Source: Chromatiales bacterium
GTDB taxonomy: Bacteria > Pseudomonadota > Gammaproteobacteria > Steroidobacterales > GCA-2729495
Length of the DNA stretch: 5,923 bases
Reading direction: 5' to 3'
NCBI GenBank assembly: GCA_030614035.1
Contig: JAUWKW010000103.1
Span: 1 to 5,923, forward strand
This document shows, piece after piece, positions 1-5,923 of the stretch (the stretch's first letter is position 1; each line of letters starts with the position of its first letter). Made by a program: the position numbers and the translations under genes. The notes under the pieces are model-generated. The model did no database searches, was not told the DNA's origin, and worked only from the letters and a program-made list of their open reading frames with translations.

Positions 1-342
1 TACGCCGCGGGAATGGCGGGCCAACCAGATATCAGACCCGATCACTACACTCAGTTCTTCTTCATCTGCCGAGCGATGTTTCTCGGATTTGAGAATCAGT
101 ACTATCAGTTCCGCCAAGGCATTCTCGATGACGCGACCTACCTTGGATATGAGCGATCGATGCAGGCTCAACTTCTCGCGTTCCCGGGCTTCCGCGTTTG
201 GTGGCAGCAGAGCCGTGCTGTGTTTTCTCCGGCGTTCGTTGCCCGCGTCGCTTCGATGCTCGAGCGTACACCCGAGGCTGATTCCGGAGCGCTTCTGAGT
301 GAATGGAGCACGCTTGCGCAAAGTAGGCAATCCGCCGCCTGA
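1..342 (+). CDS. Conserved hypothetical protein, 3' part (5' end probably outside window)
   Basis: The frame is open from the first base; the first ATG is at 13 and the stop is TGA at 340-342. I think this is the C-terminal part of a longer protein, because the four codons before the ATG are also open and no clear ribosome binding site precedes it. The visible 109 residues are rich in aromatic residues: an FFFICRAMFLGFENQYYQ stretch near residues 15-32, then WW near 54-55 and FSPAF near 63-67, ending in a polar tail. I recall similar uncharacterised proteins in alphaproteobacteria, often with membrane segments nearer the N-terminus, but cannot name a family with certainty. The FFFICRAMFLGF segment may be membrane-associated. 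No catalytic motif is visible and function is unknown. It is convergent with the mscS-like gene, with 171 bp between the two stops. Confidence 0.7.
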   Translation, partial: YAAGMAGQPDIRPDHYTQFFFICRAMFLGFENQYYQFRQGILDDATYLGYERSMQAQLLAFPGFRVWWQQSRAVFSPAFVARVASMLERTPEADSGALLSEWSTLAQSRQSAA

Positions 343-350
343 CAATTGTG

Positions 351-370
351 CGGTCCTTGCGCCGGTTTTT
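351..370 (+). terminator. Weak candidate rho-independent terminator after the first gene
   Basis: CGGT (351-354) can pair with GCCG (361-364), one pair being G-U, around a six-base loop. It is followed by G and a run of five T (366-370). The stem is only 4 bp, so this is weak. Its place 9 bases after the stop codon fits a terminator. Confidence 0.25.
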
Positions 371-380
371 CTTTGCTCCC

Positions 381-414
381 TGAATGTCCGCTTCTGGCCG
401 AAAGCGGTCATTCA
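381..414. repeat. Intergenic palindromic repeat, copy 1
   Basis: TGAATGTCCGCTT and its near-perfect inverse AAGCGGTCATTCA (12 of 13 paired) flank a short centre containing TGGCCGA. It shares arms and centre with the copies at 1269-1298 and 1353-1382. It lies between two convergent genes, where a strong stem could act as a bidirectional terminator or RNA-stabilising element. I recall such TGTCCGC...GCGGACA palindromes scattered between genes in sphingomonad genomes; this is memory, not a search. Confidence 0.75.
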
Positions 415-513
415 GCCCGTCCTGATCAGTGAAGCAAACGCCCGGGCCTAGCGATTCGGACCTGTCTCTAATCGGGGATCTAAATGTTCAGCCAGCACCG
501 AAGTTGCACCGCC

Positions 514-1059
514 TCACGCCGCCTCTCCGGTTCCCGGCTGGACCGTGACGCTGTTGCTGAACATGGTGCTGTTGGGCACGTGGACGACGGCCCCGCCATC
601 GGCCTCCAGGACCGTGTAGCGGAAGTTGATGCCGATGACCGTGCCACTATTACCGCCAACCGTGATTTTGTCACCGTAATCGAAGGGCTGATAGAGCAGG
701 ATTAGCACGCCGGCGATCAAATTAGAGACCGCGTCGCGCAGGGCGAAACCGAGCGCGAAGCCAGTCAGGCCCAAGCCGGCGATCAGCGCGGAGACATCGA
801 TCCCCATCGTGCCGAGGCCGGTGATCGAGCCGACGACGATCACAACATAGAACAGCGTCTCGCCGGCCAGTTCGACGAGCGGGCGCTTGTCGGCCTCGAC
901 CCCCGCCGACAAACGCCGCAGCAGCTTGCGGCTCATGACGGCAGCGATGAAAAAGGCAACGATGACGACCAAGCCGGCGAAGATGCCGGGCAGCGCGCTG
1001 CCGAGCGATTCGATGAGCCGGGTCAGGATTCGGCTTGCGTAATCGATCTGCTCGTTCAT
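514..1059 (-). CDS. Small MscS-family mechanosensitive ion channel
   Basis: This 181-residue membrane protein has the MscS pore-plus-beta-domain layout. A first hydrophobic helix lies near residues 22-43, a second near 62-84, and the pore-lining helix near 89-122 carries the Gly/Ala-rich GLGLTGFALGFALRDAVSNLIAG pattern (residues about 95-117). The beta domain follows from about 124 (YQPFDYGDKITVGG) and includes VPNSTMFSN (161-169), equivalent to the family's PN motif. MscS channels open under membrane tension and release solutes during hypo-osmotic shock. The protein stops right after the beta domain, so it lacks the C-terminal alpha/beta cage of E. coli MscS (286 residues); short versions of this kind are known in proteobacteria. 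The start is fixed by an in-frame TAG six bases upstream of the ATG. No good Shine-Dalgarno sequence is visible. It appears monocistronic. Confidence 0.9.
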   Translation of the reverse strand: MNEQIDYASRILTRLIESLGSALPGIFAGLVVIVAFFIAAVMSRKLLRRLSAGVEADKRPLVELAGETLFYVVIVVGSITGLGTMGIDVSALIAGLGLTGFALGFALRDAVSNLIAGVLILLYQPFDYGDKITVGGNSGTVIGINFRYTVLEADGGAVVHVPNSTMFSNSVTVQPGTGEAA

Positions 1060-1268
1060 TGGCTAAAAAAAGAATTTGGCGGAAGTTCACGCCGGAGCTT
1101 AAGGCTATTAGCGTGACGATGCCATTCAACCGACATTCGCCATTTGACGCTCTTTTGAAGGCGAGTGCTACGAATTTGGCGACTGGCCGAGTAAACGGAA
1201 GCGTCTCCCGACGAGAATCCCGCAAGGTCCGGAATGCGTCAAACCAGCAGTATGAGGTGCGTTGCACG

Positions 1269-1298
1269 AATGTCCGCTATTGGCCGAAAGCGGACACT
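1269..1298. repeat. Intergenic palindromic repeat, copy 2
   Basis: Arms TGTCCGCT (1271-1278) and AGCGGACA (1289-1296) are perfectly complementary around a 10-base centre, ATTGGCCGAA. The centre shares TGGCCGA with copy 1, so these are copies of one element rather than unrelated hairpins. Confidence 0.75.
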
Positions 1299-1352
1299 GA
1301 CTGACCGATCCTAGCCCCCAAATTCGGCCATCCGGCATTTTCAAGCCTTATG

Positions 1353-1382
1353 AGTGTCCGCTAACGACCCGAAGCGGGCATT
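1353..1382. repeat. Intergenic palindromic repeat, copy 3 (diverged)
   Basis: Arms TGTCCGCT (1355-1362) and AGCGGGCA (1373-1380) differ from perfect complementarity by one base, and the centre (AACGACCCGA) is diverged. It lies 84 bp after copy 2 in the same orientation. A degenerate GAATGTCTGCC at 1397-1407 could be a decayed half copy. Confidence 0.6.
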
Positions 1383-1418
1383 AGGCTTTTGGTCGTGAAT
1401 GTCTGCCTTATAGTGAGT

Positions 1419-1461
1419 AGGTACGCCATCAGCTTGGGAGGCTGAGGACGACATTTCGATT
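1419..1461 (+). repeat. tRNA-like inverted repeat, left copy
   Basis: Positions 1419-1439 are identical to the reverse complement of 4761-4781, and 1419-1444 match at 25 of 26. A five-pair stem TCAGC/GCTGA (1429-1433, 1441-1445) encloses TTGGGAG, like an anticodon arm with GGG. TTCGATT (1455-1461) lies where a tRNA T-loop would be with a four-base variable region, at the same offset as in the right copy. No D-arm, T-stem or acceptor stem can be drawn, so it is at most a tRNA remnant or an attachment-site-like sequence. Confidence 0.7.
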
Positions 1462-1855
1462 GCGCCACCACCCGTCGCTGGATTCCGCGCATTGTACAGC
1501 CACCAAATTGTGCATCACACCATTTGATGGTAGAGGAACGGGGGTGGCGATTCGCGTAGATTGATGTGACCCACCTCATTGCTGTTTCGATCTGGCTGGT
1601 TGTGAGTTGCGACCAACTGTCAATAGCCGACATGGCCTAACTGTTCTTCAAATAAATTAACTCTCGACAAGTATTTACAAGCAATCCTGTTAGTCGCCAG
1701 ACCTGAACTGAGGCGAGTTGTCTGCTCATATGCTGCCTCGGCCAAAACCACGAGTGCCGGGAGGACGCGCCGGGTTGCGCCAAACCGAACCTAATCCTTG
1801 CACCCTTCCATTTGTTACCCTATTTTCTCATTTTCGTCGGAATTTCTACGCCGTG

Positions 1856-1948
1856 ATGAATAGCGACATCATGACCGTCAAAGTGATTGCGCTGCTGGAA
1901 GACGGAGATTTCGGCCTGCCGCTGCAATTCACCAATTTCCGTGATTAA
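1856..1948 (+). CDS. Tiny coding-looking frame upstream of ppc (leader peptide or gene remnant)
   Basis: This frame would give 30 residues from ATG 1856, or 25 from ATG 1871, ending in GLPLQFTNFRD with stop TAA at 1946-1948. The last ~25 codons have the codon character of ppc (CTG, GGC, CCG, TTC, ACC), while the sequence before about 1856 in the same frame looks non-coding, although it stays open back to a TTG at 1718. No clear Shine-Dalgarno sequence precedes either ATG. It lies 24 bp upstream of ppc and in the same frame. It could be the C-terminal end of a gene whose front has been lost, or a short translated leader. I do not recognise the peptide securely, and it could also be a chance frame. 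Confidence 0.35.
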   Translation: MNSDIMTVKVIALLEDGDFGLPLQFTNFRD

Positions 1949-1972
1949 TCAATCATTAGAAAAGAGAGCCGC

Positions 1973-4684
1973 ATGAGAAGCGGAGAAATCGACTTCCCAG
2001 ACAAAGACATTCCGTTACGCGAGGATGTCAGTTTACTCGGTACGCTGGTTGGGCAAATGTTGTCTGAACAGGGTGGCGAGGCGCTTTTCAGCAAGGTAGA
2101 AAAAGTTCGCCGCACGGCGATCGCGCGGCGCGAGGGTACGCCGGTTACCGACGATTTGGCAGCGCTGGTCCGCGGTCTGGAGGTGCCCGAGGCAATGAGT
2201 CTGGTGCGCGCCTTTTCGGCTTATTTCCAAGTCGTGAATCTGGCCGAGCTGGTGCACCGGATACGCCGCCGGCGCGATTATCTGCGCGATAACGACACGC
2301 CACAGCCGCGTGGCATTCACGATACGATTGCCCGTTTGGCTGCAGCCGGGCTCAGGCTGGATGATGTGCAGGATTACCTGGGCGGCATTCTGTACGAACC
2401 GGTTTTTACCGCGCACCCCACCGAAGCCACCCGCCGAACACTGCTCGAGAAACAGCAAATCATTGCCAGGCGTCTGGTCGACCGGCTCGATCCGTCACGC
2501 ACACCGCAGGAAGAACAGGCACTGCTGTCACATATCCGCTCCGAAATCACGAGTTCGTGGCAAACGGTGGAACATCCCAGTGAACGGATGACCGTGCGCG
2601 ATGAGCGCGAGAACGTACTGTTTTTTCTGACCGATGTGATTTACCGGATCATTCCGGTGTTCTACGAGGACGTGGAAGACGCGCTGGTTAAGACTTATGG
2701 CGAGCAGGCGAATGCAATTCGCGTACCGTTGATGATTCGTTTTGCCAGTTGGGTCGGTGGCGACATGGACGGCAACCCGAATGTCGGCGCCACAACGATA
2801 CGCGATTCACTGGCCGATCAACGGCAGCTGATTATCGGTCAGTATCGCGCCGACATAGTCACGCTTTCGCGCCGACTCAGCCAATCGGTCGAAAGTGTCG
2901 GCATCAACAGAGAAGTTATCGACCGCACGGAACAATACGCCGAAATGTTCCCCACCGTTGCTGCAGCGATACATCGCCGGCAGGGCGATATGTACTATCG
3001 GCGTTTGTTGCGGCTGATTTCCGCGCGTCTGGGGGCCACGCAGACCGAAGACAAGCAGGGCTATCACAGCGCCGATGAATTTTTCGAAGATCTGCGCATG
3101 ATTGCCCGCAGCCTGCGCGATCATCAGGGGCAACACGCCGGTTTATTCGCGGTGCGCCGTCTGTTGCGCCGGGTGGAAGCGTTCGGGTTTCATCTGGCGA
3201 CTCTCGACGTTCGTCAGGACGCACTGGTGCACCGGCGGGTGGTCGGCCACGCGCTCGGCGAACCGGATTGGCTGGAAATGAGTGCGAAACAGCGCACCGA
3301 GCGGTTAGTGCGCGCCCTGAAGGAACCAAAGCCGGATTTCGACGCAGACGACGAATCGCGTGAGACGCTGGCAGTGTTTCGGGCGATCAGTGACAGCCAG
3401 ACTTTATACGGACCAAATGCCATTGGCCCGTTCATAGTCAGCATGACCCAGGGTGCCGACGATGTGTTGTCGGTGCTGGTCTTGGCACACTGGGCCGGTC
3501 TGGCTGACGGCAGTCACGGGATCTCCCTGGATGTCGCGCCGTTGCTGGAAACCGTAGATGACCTGAAGAACGGTCCGGCAATCATGGAAAGTTTGCTTTC
3601 CGACAGTACTTACCGCAATCACCTGCAACAACGGGGTTTACGTCAGATCATCATGATCGGCTATTCCGACAGCAACAAGGACGGTGGTCTGGCGGCGTCA
3701 CGCTGGGCACTGCGTAACGGTGAGAAAGCGCTGGTCCAGGTAATGCGCGCCGCTGATGTGAGCCTGACTCTTTTTCATGGACGCGGCGGCACTATCAGCC
3801 GCGGTGGCGGCAAGGTGCATCGCGCAGTGCTGGCCGCGCCCAAGGGATCGGTCAACGGCCGTCTGCGGGTTACCGAACAAGGCGAGATTATCAATGCAAA
3901 ATTCGGCGTACGTGGCATTGCATTGCGGATATTGGAACAGGCGGCGGGCGCCACGGCGCTCGCAACTTATATCGAACCAAGACAGCTACCAAAGTCGCTG
4001 CAATCGCATGACGTGATGGAGCAACTGGCCGATGTGGCGCGCAGTTGTTACCGGGCACTGGTTTATGACACGCCTGAACTGGTCGACTACTTTCGTCAGA
4101 CTACACCCATCGATGTCATCGAGAGAATGCAGATCGGATCGCGGCCGGCCTCACGCCGTTCCGGAAAAGGCATTGAGAACCTGCGCGCCATTCCGTGGGT
4201 TTTTGCCTGGACACAGAGCCGGCTCGTGCTGCCGGGTTGGTACGGTGTCGGGCAGGGTCTGGAGGCTGTCGAAGAACAATTCGGCCTGGACCATTTGCGC
4301 AGTCTGCAACAGGAATGGCCATTTTTTGCCAACCTGATCGATGATGTCGAGATGGTTATGGCCAAGGCCGACATGAATATTGCCGCGCGTTATGCTGATC
4401 TGGCGGATGACTCGATACGACCATTATTCGACGATATCAGCGCGGCATTCGAACGCACGGTCGATATCGTTTTGAGTATCAAAAGTTCCGAGAACCTGCT
4501 GGATGATGACCCGGCACTGCAGCGGTCGATACGGTTGCGTAACCCGTATACCGACCCGATCAGTTTGCTGCAGGTCGATCTGTTGCAGCGCTGGCGTGAA
4601 ACCGACCGCACCGATAATCATCTGCTCGAAGCGTTGTTCGCCAGCGTCAGAGGCATCGCGCAGGCTCTGCAAAACACCGGCTAG
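1973..4684 (+). CDS. ppc: Phosphoenolpyruvate carboxylase
   Basis: PEPC is a cytosolic, Mg-dependent, normally tetrameric enzyme that joins phosphoenolpyruvate and bicarbonate to give oxaloacetate and phosphate, refilling the TCA cycle. The 903-residue protein is full length (E. coli 883). The catalytic-His motif FTAHPTEATRRT contains H148, equivalent to E. coli H138. The glycine-rich motif is WVGGDMDGNP at 260-269, with Met where E. coli has Arg. GYSDSNKDGG lies at 563-572 and the substrate loop FHGRGGTISRGGG starts at 601, with R604 equivalent to E. coli R587. The C-terminus is QNTG, and its Asn corresponds to the aspartate-inhibitor ligand in E. coli, so allosteric feedback is plausible. 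The sequence, including RLRNPYTDPISLLQVDLLQRWR near the end in two overlapping parts, resembles Xanthomonas-type PEPC as I recall it. The start is supported by AAAGAGAG (1961-1968), four bases ahead of the ATG. No clear terminator follows; the next gene is convergent. Confidence 0.98.
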   Translation: MRSGEIDFPDKDIPLREDVSLLGTLVGQMLSEQGGEALFSKVEKVRRTAIARREGTPVTDDLAALVRGLEVPEAMSLVRAFSAYFQVVNLAELVHRIRRRRDYLRDNDTPQPRGIHDTIARLAAAGLRLDDVQDYLGGILYEPVFTAHPTEATRRTLLEKQQIIARRLVDRLDPSRTPQEEQALLSHIRSEITSSWQTVEHPSERMTVRDERENVLFFLTDVIYRIIPVFYEDVEDALVKTYGEQANAIRVPLMIRFASWVGGDMDGNPNVGATTIRDSLADQRQLIIGQYRADIVTLSRRLSQSVESVGINREVIDRTEQYAEMFPTVAAAIHRRQGDMYYRRLLRLISARLGATQTEDKQGYHSADEFFEDLRMIARSLRDHQGQHAGLFAVRRLLRRVEAFGFHLATLDVRQDALVHRRVVGHALGEPDWLEMSAKQRTERLVRALKEPKPDFDADDESRETLAVFRAISDSQTLYGPNAIGPFIVSMTQGADDVLSVLVLAHWAGLADGSHGISLDVAPLLETVDDLKNGPAIMESLLSDSTYRNHLQQRGLRQIIMIGYSDSNKDGGLAASRWALRNGEKALVQVMRAADVSLTLFHGRGGTISRGGGKVHRAVLAAPKGSVNGRLRVTEQGEIINAKFGVRGIALRILEQAAGATALATYIEPRQLPKSLQSHDVMEQLADVARSCYRALVYDTPELVDYFRQTTPIDVIERMQIGSRPASRRSGKGIENLRAIPWVFAWTQSRLVLPGWYGVGQGLEAVEEQFGLDHLRSLQQEWPFFANLIDDVEMVMAKADMNIAARYADLADDSIRPLFDDISAAFERTVDIVLSIKSSENLLDDDPALQRSIRLRNPYTDPISLLQVDLLQRWRETDRTDNHLLEALFASVRGIAQALQNTG

Positions 4685-4738
4685 CAGCACTGCAGCGACA
4701 CCGATGCTCTCAGGAAGACCGTCCAGCCACTGACAGGG

Positions 4739-4781
4739 AATCGAACCCACGCCACCAGCTTCCCAAGCTGATGGCGTACCT
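4739..4781 (-). repeat. tRNA-like inverted repeat, right copy (possible tRNA-Pro 3'-half remnant)
   Basis: Read on the minus strand, TCAGC/GCTGG (4771-4767, 4759-4755) encloses TTGGGAA, like a Pro anticodon arm (GGG). A four-base variable region and GTGGG-TTCGATT-CCCTG follow, but only three of the five T-stem pairs form. The CAGG-TACGCC before the anticodon arm loosely recalls the end of a tRNA D-arm, but no D-stem and no clean acceptor stem can be drawn. It is therefore a remnant or an attachment-like sequence rather than a working tRNA. It pairs with 1419-1461 as a near-identical inverted copy. It starts 55 bp after the ppc stop. Confidence 0.7.
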
Positions 4782-4818
4782 GGAACTGTGGATTCCACCC
4801 GAATACGGGCGGGAATTG

Positions 4819-4857
4819 ACCGGTTTCTGAGAAATTTGATTTCAGAGTCGAACCGGT
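4819..4857. repeat. Interrupted inverted repeat in the ppc-desaturase spacer
   Basis: ACCGGTT (4819-4825) pairs perfectly with AACCGGT (4851-4857). A second short stem, CTGA (4827-4830) with TCAG (4842-4845), lies inside it. There is no T-run on either side, so it is not a typical intrinsic terminator. It could stabilise the 3' end of the ppc transcript or be a protein-binding site. Confidence 0.4.
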
Positions 4858-4946
4858 ACTCGACATAGATCAATACAGTCAGACGGTGTGACCAGTCACG
4901 ATCGGGCGGTAGAGAAGTGGTGACGGATAGCCCATGCCGTTTCCAG

Positions 4947-4973
4947 GCAAAAATATTGAACGAATGCCGTTCA
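4947..4973 (-). terminator. Probable rho-independent terminator of the desaturase gene
   Basis: On the minus strand TGAACG and CGTTCA form a 6-bp stem around GCATT, followed by ATATTTTTG. The stem begins with the TGA stop codon of the desaturase gene itself, so termination would follow directly on the coding end. The stem is short and half A-T, hence moderate confidence. Confidence 0.45.
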
Positions 4974-5756
4974 GGTAGCAGTCAGAACGAATCTGGCGTT
5001 GCGAATCAACGCCGGGGGGATCCGGGACTCAATTTTTTTGTGCAACTCGGGAAGCTTTGACCAGTGCAGACCCTGACGGTAGTGATGCGCGGTGTGATAG
5101 CCGAGATTGCCGGTCAAAAGATTAAAGAGCCAGTTTGTATTGTTGTATGAGGCTCCGAATGGATCATCAGTATCCAGGCCACTGTGATGGTCATGCGTCA
5201 CCCAAGCCGTAAAAAGCAGGCTAATCACCATCGGTAATACGAAAATAAATAACGCTGGGACGAACCGGAACCAGCACAGCAACGTGACGCCAGCAAGCGT
5301 AAGTAGCAGATAGAGTTGAAAGTCGCGTTGTACCCGCGGGTATTTTCTGCCGACCCGAAAGCCTCGATAGTAGGCGGTTGCCGCAGTGGTCAACGTATAC
5401 TCCAGTGCACTCATCGGTTGGCTATCGGCACGCTTCCATCTGCTCTCATCACGTGTCTGGTCGAGAAAGTTTCTGTGGTGACCCAGCACGTGGTGCAATA
5501 CCCAAAGGTTTGTGCTCACCCCGGTATGCAGCGCGTAGAAGAACTCCAGCATGCGGTTTAGAAATTTCGAATGAAATGTCACCGTGTGCTGGTGATGATG
5601 GCTCCAGGCGCAGATCACTCCTTTTGGTATGATCGACAATAGTGCGTATCCTGCCAGCCACCAGACACTATCGACCAGAAAATACACAATGAAGTCGATC
5701 AGACTAATCGTGAGCACAATAGTGACCGGAATCCGATCTGCGGCAAATCTGAACAT
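4971..5756 (-). CDS. Membrane fatty-acid desaturase family protein
   Basis: This 261-residue integral membrane protein has the His-box pattern of the di-iron fatty-acid desaturase superfamily: HHHQH at 53-57, HHVLGHH at 88-94, THDHH at 187-191 and HTAHH at 221-225. These histidines bind two irons that use oxygen and electrons to oxidise an alkyl chain. Hydrophobic segments near 12-50 and a pair near 147-186 fit the usual topology, with the His boxes on the cytoplasmic face. The N-terminus FRFAADRIP and the length fit a compact bacterial subgroup, so the protein looks complete. An in-frame TAA six bases upstream of the ATG confines the start. No good Shine-Dalgarno sequence is visible. It could be an acyl-lipid or acyl-CoA desaturase; related hydroxylases or ketolases share these boxes, so the substrate is open. 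Base composition is less GC-rich than the left part. It is convergent with ppc, and no partner reductase or ferredoxin gene is in the window. Confidence 0.88.
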   Translation of the reverse strand: MFRFAADRIPVTIVLTISLIDFIVYFLVDSVWWLAGYALLSIIPKGVICAWSHHHQHTVTFHSKFLNRMLEFFYALHTGVSTNLWVLHHVLGHHRNFLDQTRDESRWKRADSQPMSALEYTLTTAATAYYRGFRVGRKYPRVQRDFQLYLLLTLAGVTLLCWFRFVPALFIFVLPMVISLLFTAWVTHDHHSGLDTDDPFGASYNNTNWLFNLLTGNLGYHTAHHYRQGLHWSKLPELHKKIESRIPPALIRNARFVLTAT

Positions 5757-5776
5757 AGAGTTTTACTGGGATCGGG

Positions 5777-5793
5777 TAGTGTCTGATCCACTA
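5777..5793. repeat. Short inverted repeat upstream of the desaturase gene
   Basis: TAGTG (5777-5781) and CACTA (5789-5793) are inverted around TCTGATC. It lies between the divergent desaturase start and the right-edge frame, next to the AT-rich AAATTTTAAG. It could be an operator or lie in the terminal inverted repeat of an insertion sequence whose body is to the right. The arms are short and could be chance. Confidence 0.25.
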
Positions 5794-5860
5794 AATTTTA
5801 AGTAATCGGTTGGGTGGAAGTCCGGCAGGCTAGCATTTTGCCTCTGCTTCGAGAAGACCA

Positions 5861-5923
5861 ATGAGCGAAGTACCTCTGGATCTCTTGGCTTCAGTCAATA
5901 ATGGTCTTGGGAAGCTGATGTCC
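5861..5923 (+). CDS. Start of an unidentified protein, cut by the window edge
   Basis: An ATG at 5861 opens a frame that stays open for the remaining 21 codons, giving MSEVPLDLLASV then NNGLGKLMS. GAGAAG (5851-5856), four bases ahead of the ATG, is a fair ribosome binding site. The fragment is too short to identify. A transposase N-terminus is one guess, prompted only by the inverted repeat upstream. It is divergent from the desaturase gene. Confidence 0.35.
   Translation, partial: MSEVPLDLLASVNNGLGKLMS

Larger units (their letters stand above)
1060..1855. other. Long stretch without a convincing gene
   Basis: No reading frame here has both a plausible ribosome binding site and recognisable protein content. 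It contains palindromic repeat copies 2 and 3, the left tRNA-like repeat, and an AT-rich patch at about 1638-1690. A 90-codon minus-strand frame at 1361-1633 is the longest candidate, but its 3' end is made of repeat sequence and I recognise nothing in it. A weak sigma70-like promoter for ppc can be read as TTGCAC (1798-1803), 17 bases, TATTTT (1821-1826), matching consensus at only 3/6 and 4/6. The stretch may hold decayed genes and a recombination junction. Confidence 0.5.

Noticed and set aside
722..1267. A 181-codon minus-strand frame overlapping the mscS-like gene
   Set aside because: It is rich in Arg and low in complexity, typical of an out-of-frame shadow of GC-rich coding DNA.
1433..1447. 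A 15-base identity to the Alu repeat (CTTGGGAGGCTGAGG), suggesting human contamination
   Set aside because: The match ends abruptly on both sides, and the same sequence is explained by the bacterial inverted repeat shared with 4756-4781.
1361..1633. A 90-codon minus-strand frame in the gene-poor stretch
   Set aside because: It has no clear ribosome binding site or recognisable domain, and its last ~30 codons are palindrome copy 3 and the tRNA-like repeat. A real short gene here cannot be fully excluded.
4739..4781. A functional tRNA-Pro (GGG) gene on the minus strand
   Set aside because: The anticodon arm and T-loop are good, but no D-stem forms, only three T-stem pairs form, the acceptor ends do not pair cleanly, and there is no CCA end.
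4756..4830. A plus-strand frame reading LPKLMAYLELWIPPEYG to a stop at 4830, with PKLMAYL also readable on the minus strand at the left repeat
   Set aside because: There is no plausible start, it is short, and the shared peptide comes only from the shared repeat DNA, which fits a tRNA-like structure better.
4934..4977. Imperfect direct repeat ATGCCGTTTCCAGGCA / ATGCCGTTCAGGTA, 30 bp apart
   Set aside because: Short and imperfect; the second copy overlaps the desaturase terminator stem, so there is no need for another explanation.

Overview
The window looks like a composite stretch of proteobacterial chromosome. The left ~1.4 kb holds the 3' end of a small conserved protein gene (+), a short MscS-type mechanosensitive channel gene (-), and three copies of an intergenic palindrome built on TGTCCGCT...AGCGGACA. 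From memory, that palindrome and both protein types recall alphaproteobacteria, sphingomonads in particular, but I could not check this. The middle holds a complete phosphoenolpyruvate carboxylase gene (ppc, 1973-4684, +). Its protein looks most like the gammaproteobacterial Xanthomonas-type PEPC as I remember it: the GGDMDGNPNV variant of the glycine-rich motif and the ending QNTG. The right part holds a complete membrane fatty-acid desaturase-family gene (4971-5756, -), convergent with ppc. At the right edge an unidentified reading frame begins and runs out of the window.

Layout: 1-342 partial CDS; 343-513 spacer with a weak terminator and palindrome 1; 514-1059 mscS-like (-); 1060-1855 a long stretch without a convincing gene, holding palindromes 2 and 3 and the left copy of a tRNA-like repeat; 1856-1948 a tiny coding-looking frame just ahead of ppc; 1973-4684 ppc; 4685-4970 spacer with the right copy of the tRNA-like repeat, an inverted repeat and a probable desaturase terminator; 4971-5756 desaturase; 5757-5923 spacer and the edge frame.

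The most unusual structure is a 26-bp sequence (25/26 identical, 21 exact in a row) that flanks ppc in inverted orientation at 1419-1444 and 4756-4781. In both copies it looks like the anticodon arm of a tRNA (loop TTGGGA-R, would-be anticodon GGG), followed at exactly the same distance by a T-loop-like TTCGATT. Neither copy has a recognisable D-arm, so neither looks like a working tRNA. With the apparent change of taxonomic flavour between the left part and ppc, this suggests a recombination or integration boundary, or a chimeric assembly. No pathway links all the genes: PEPC is central anaplerotic metabolism, the desaturase modifies lipids, and MscS relieves osmotic pressure. I found no CRISPR array, no complete mobile element and no convincing new multi-gene system.
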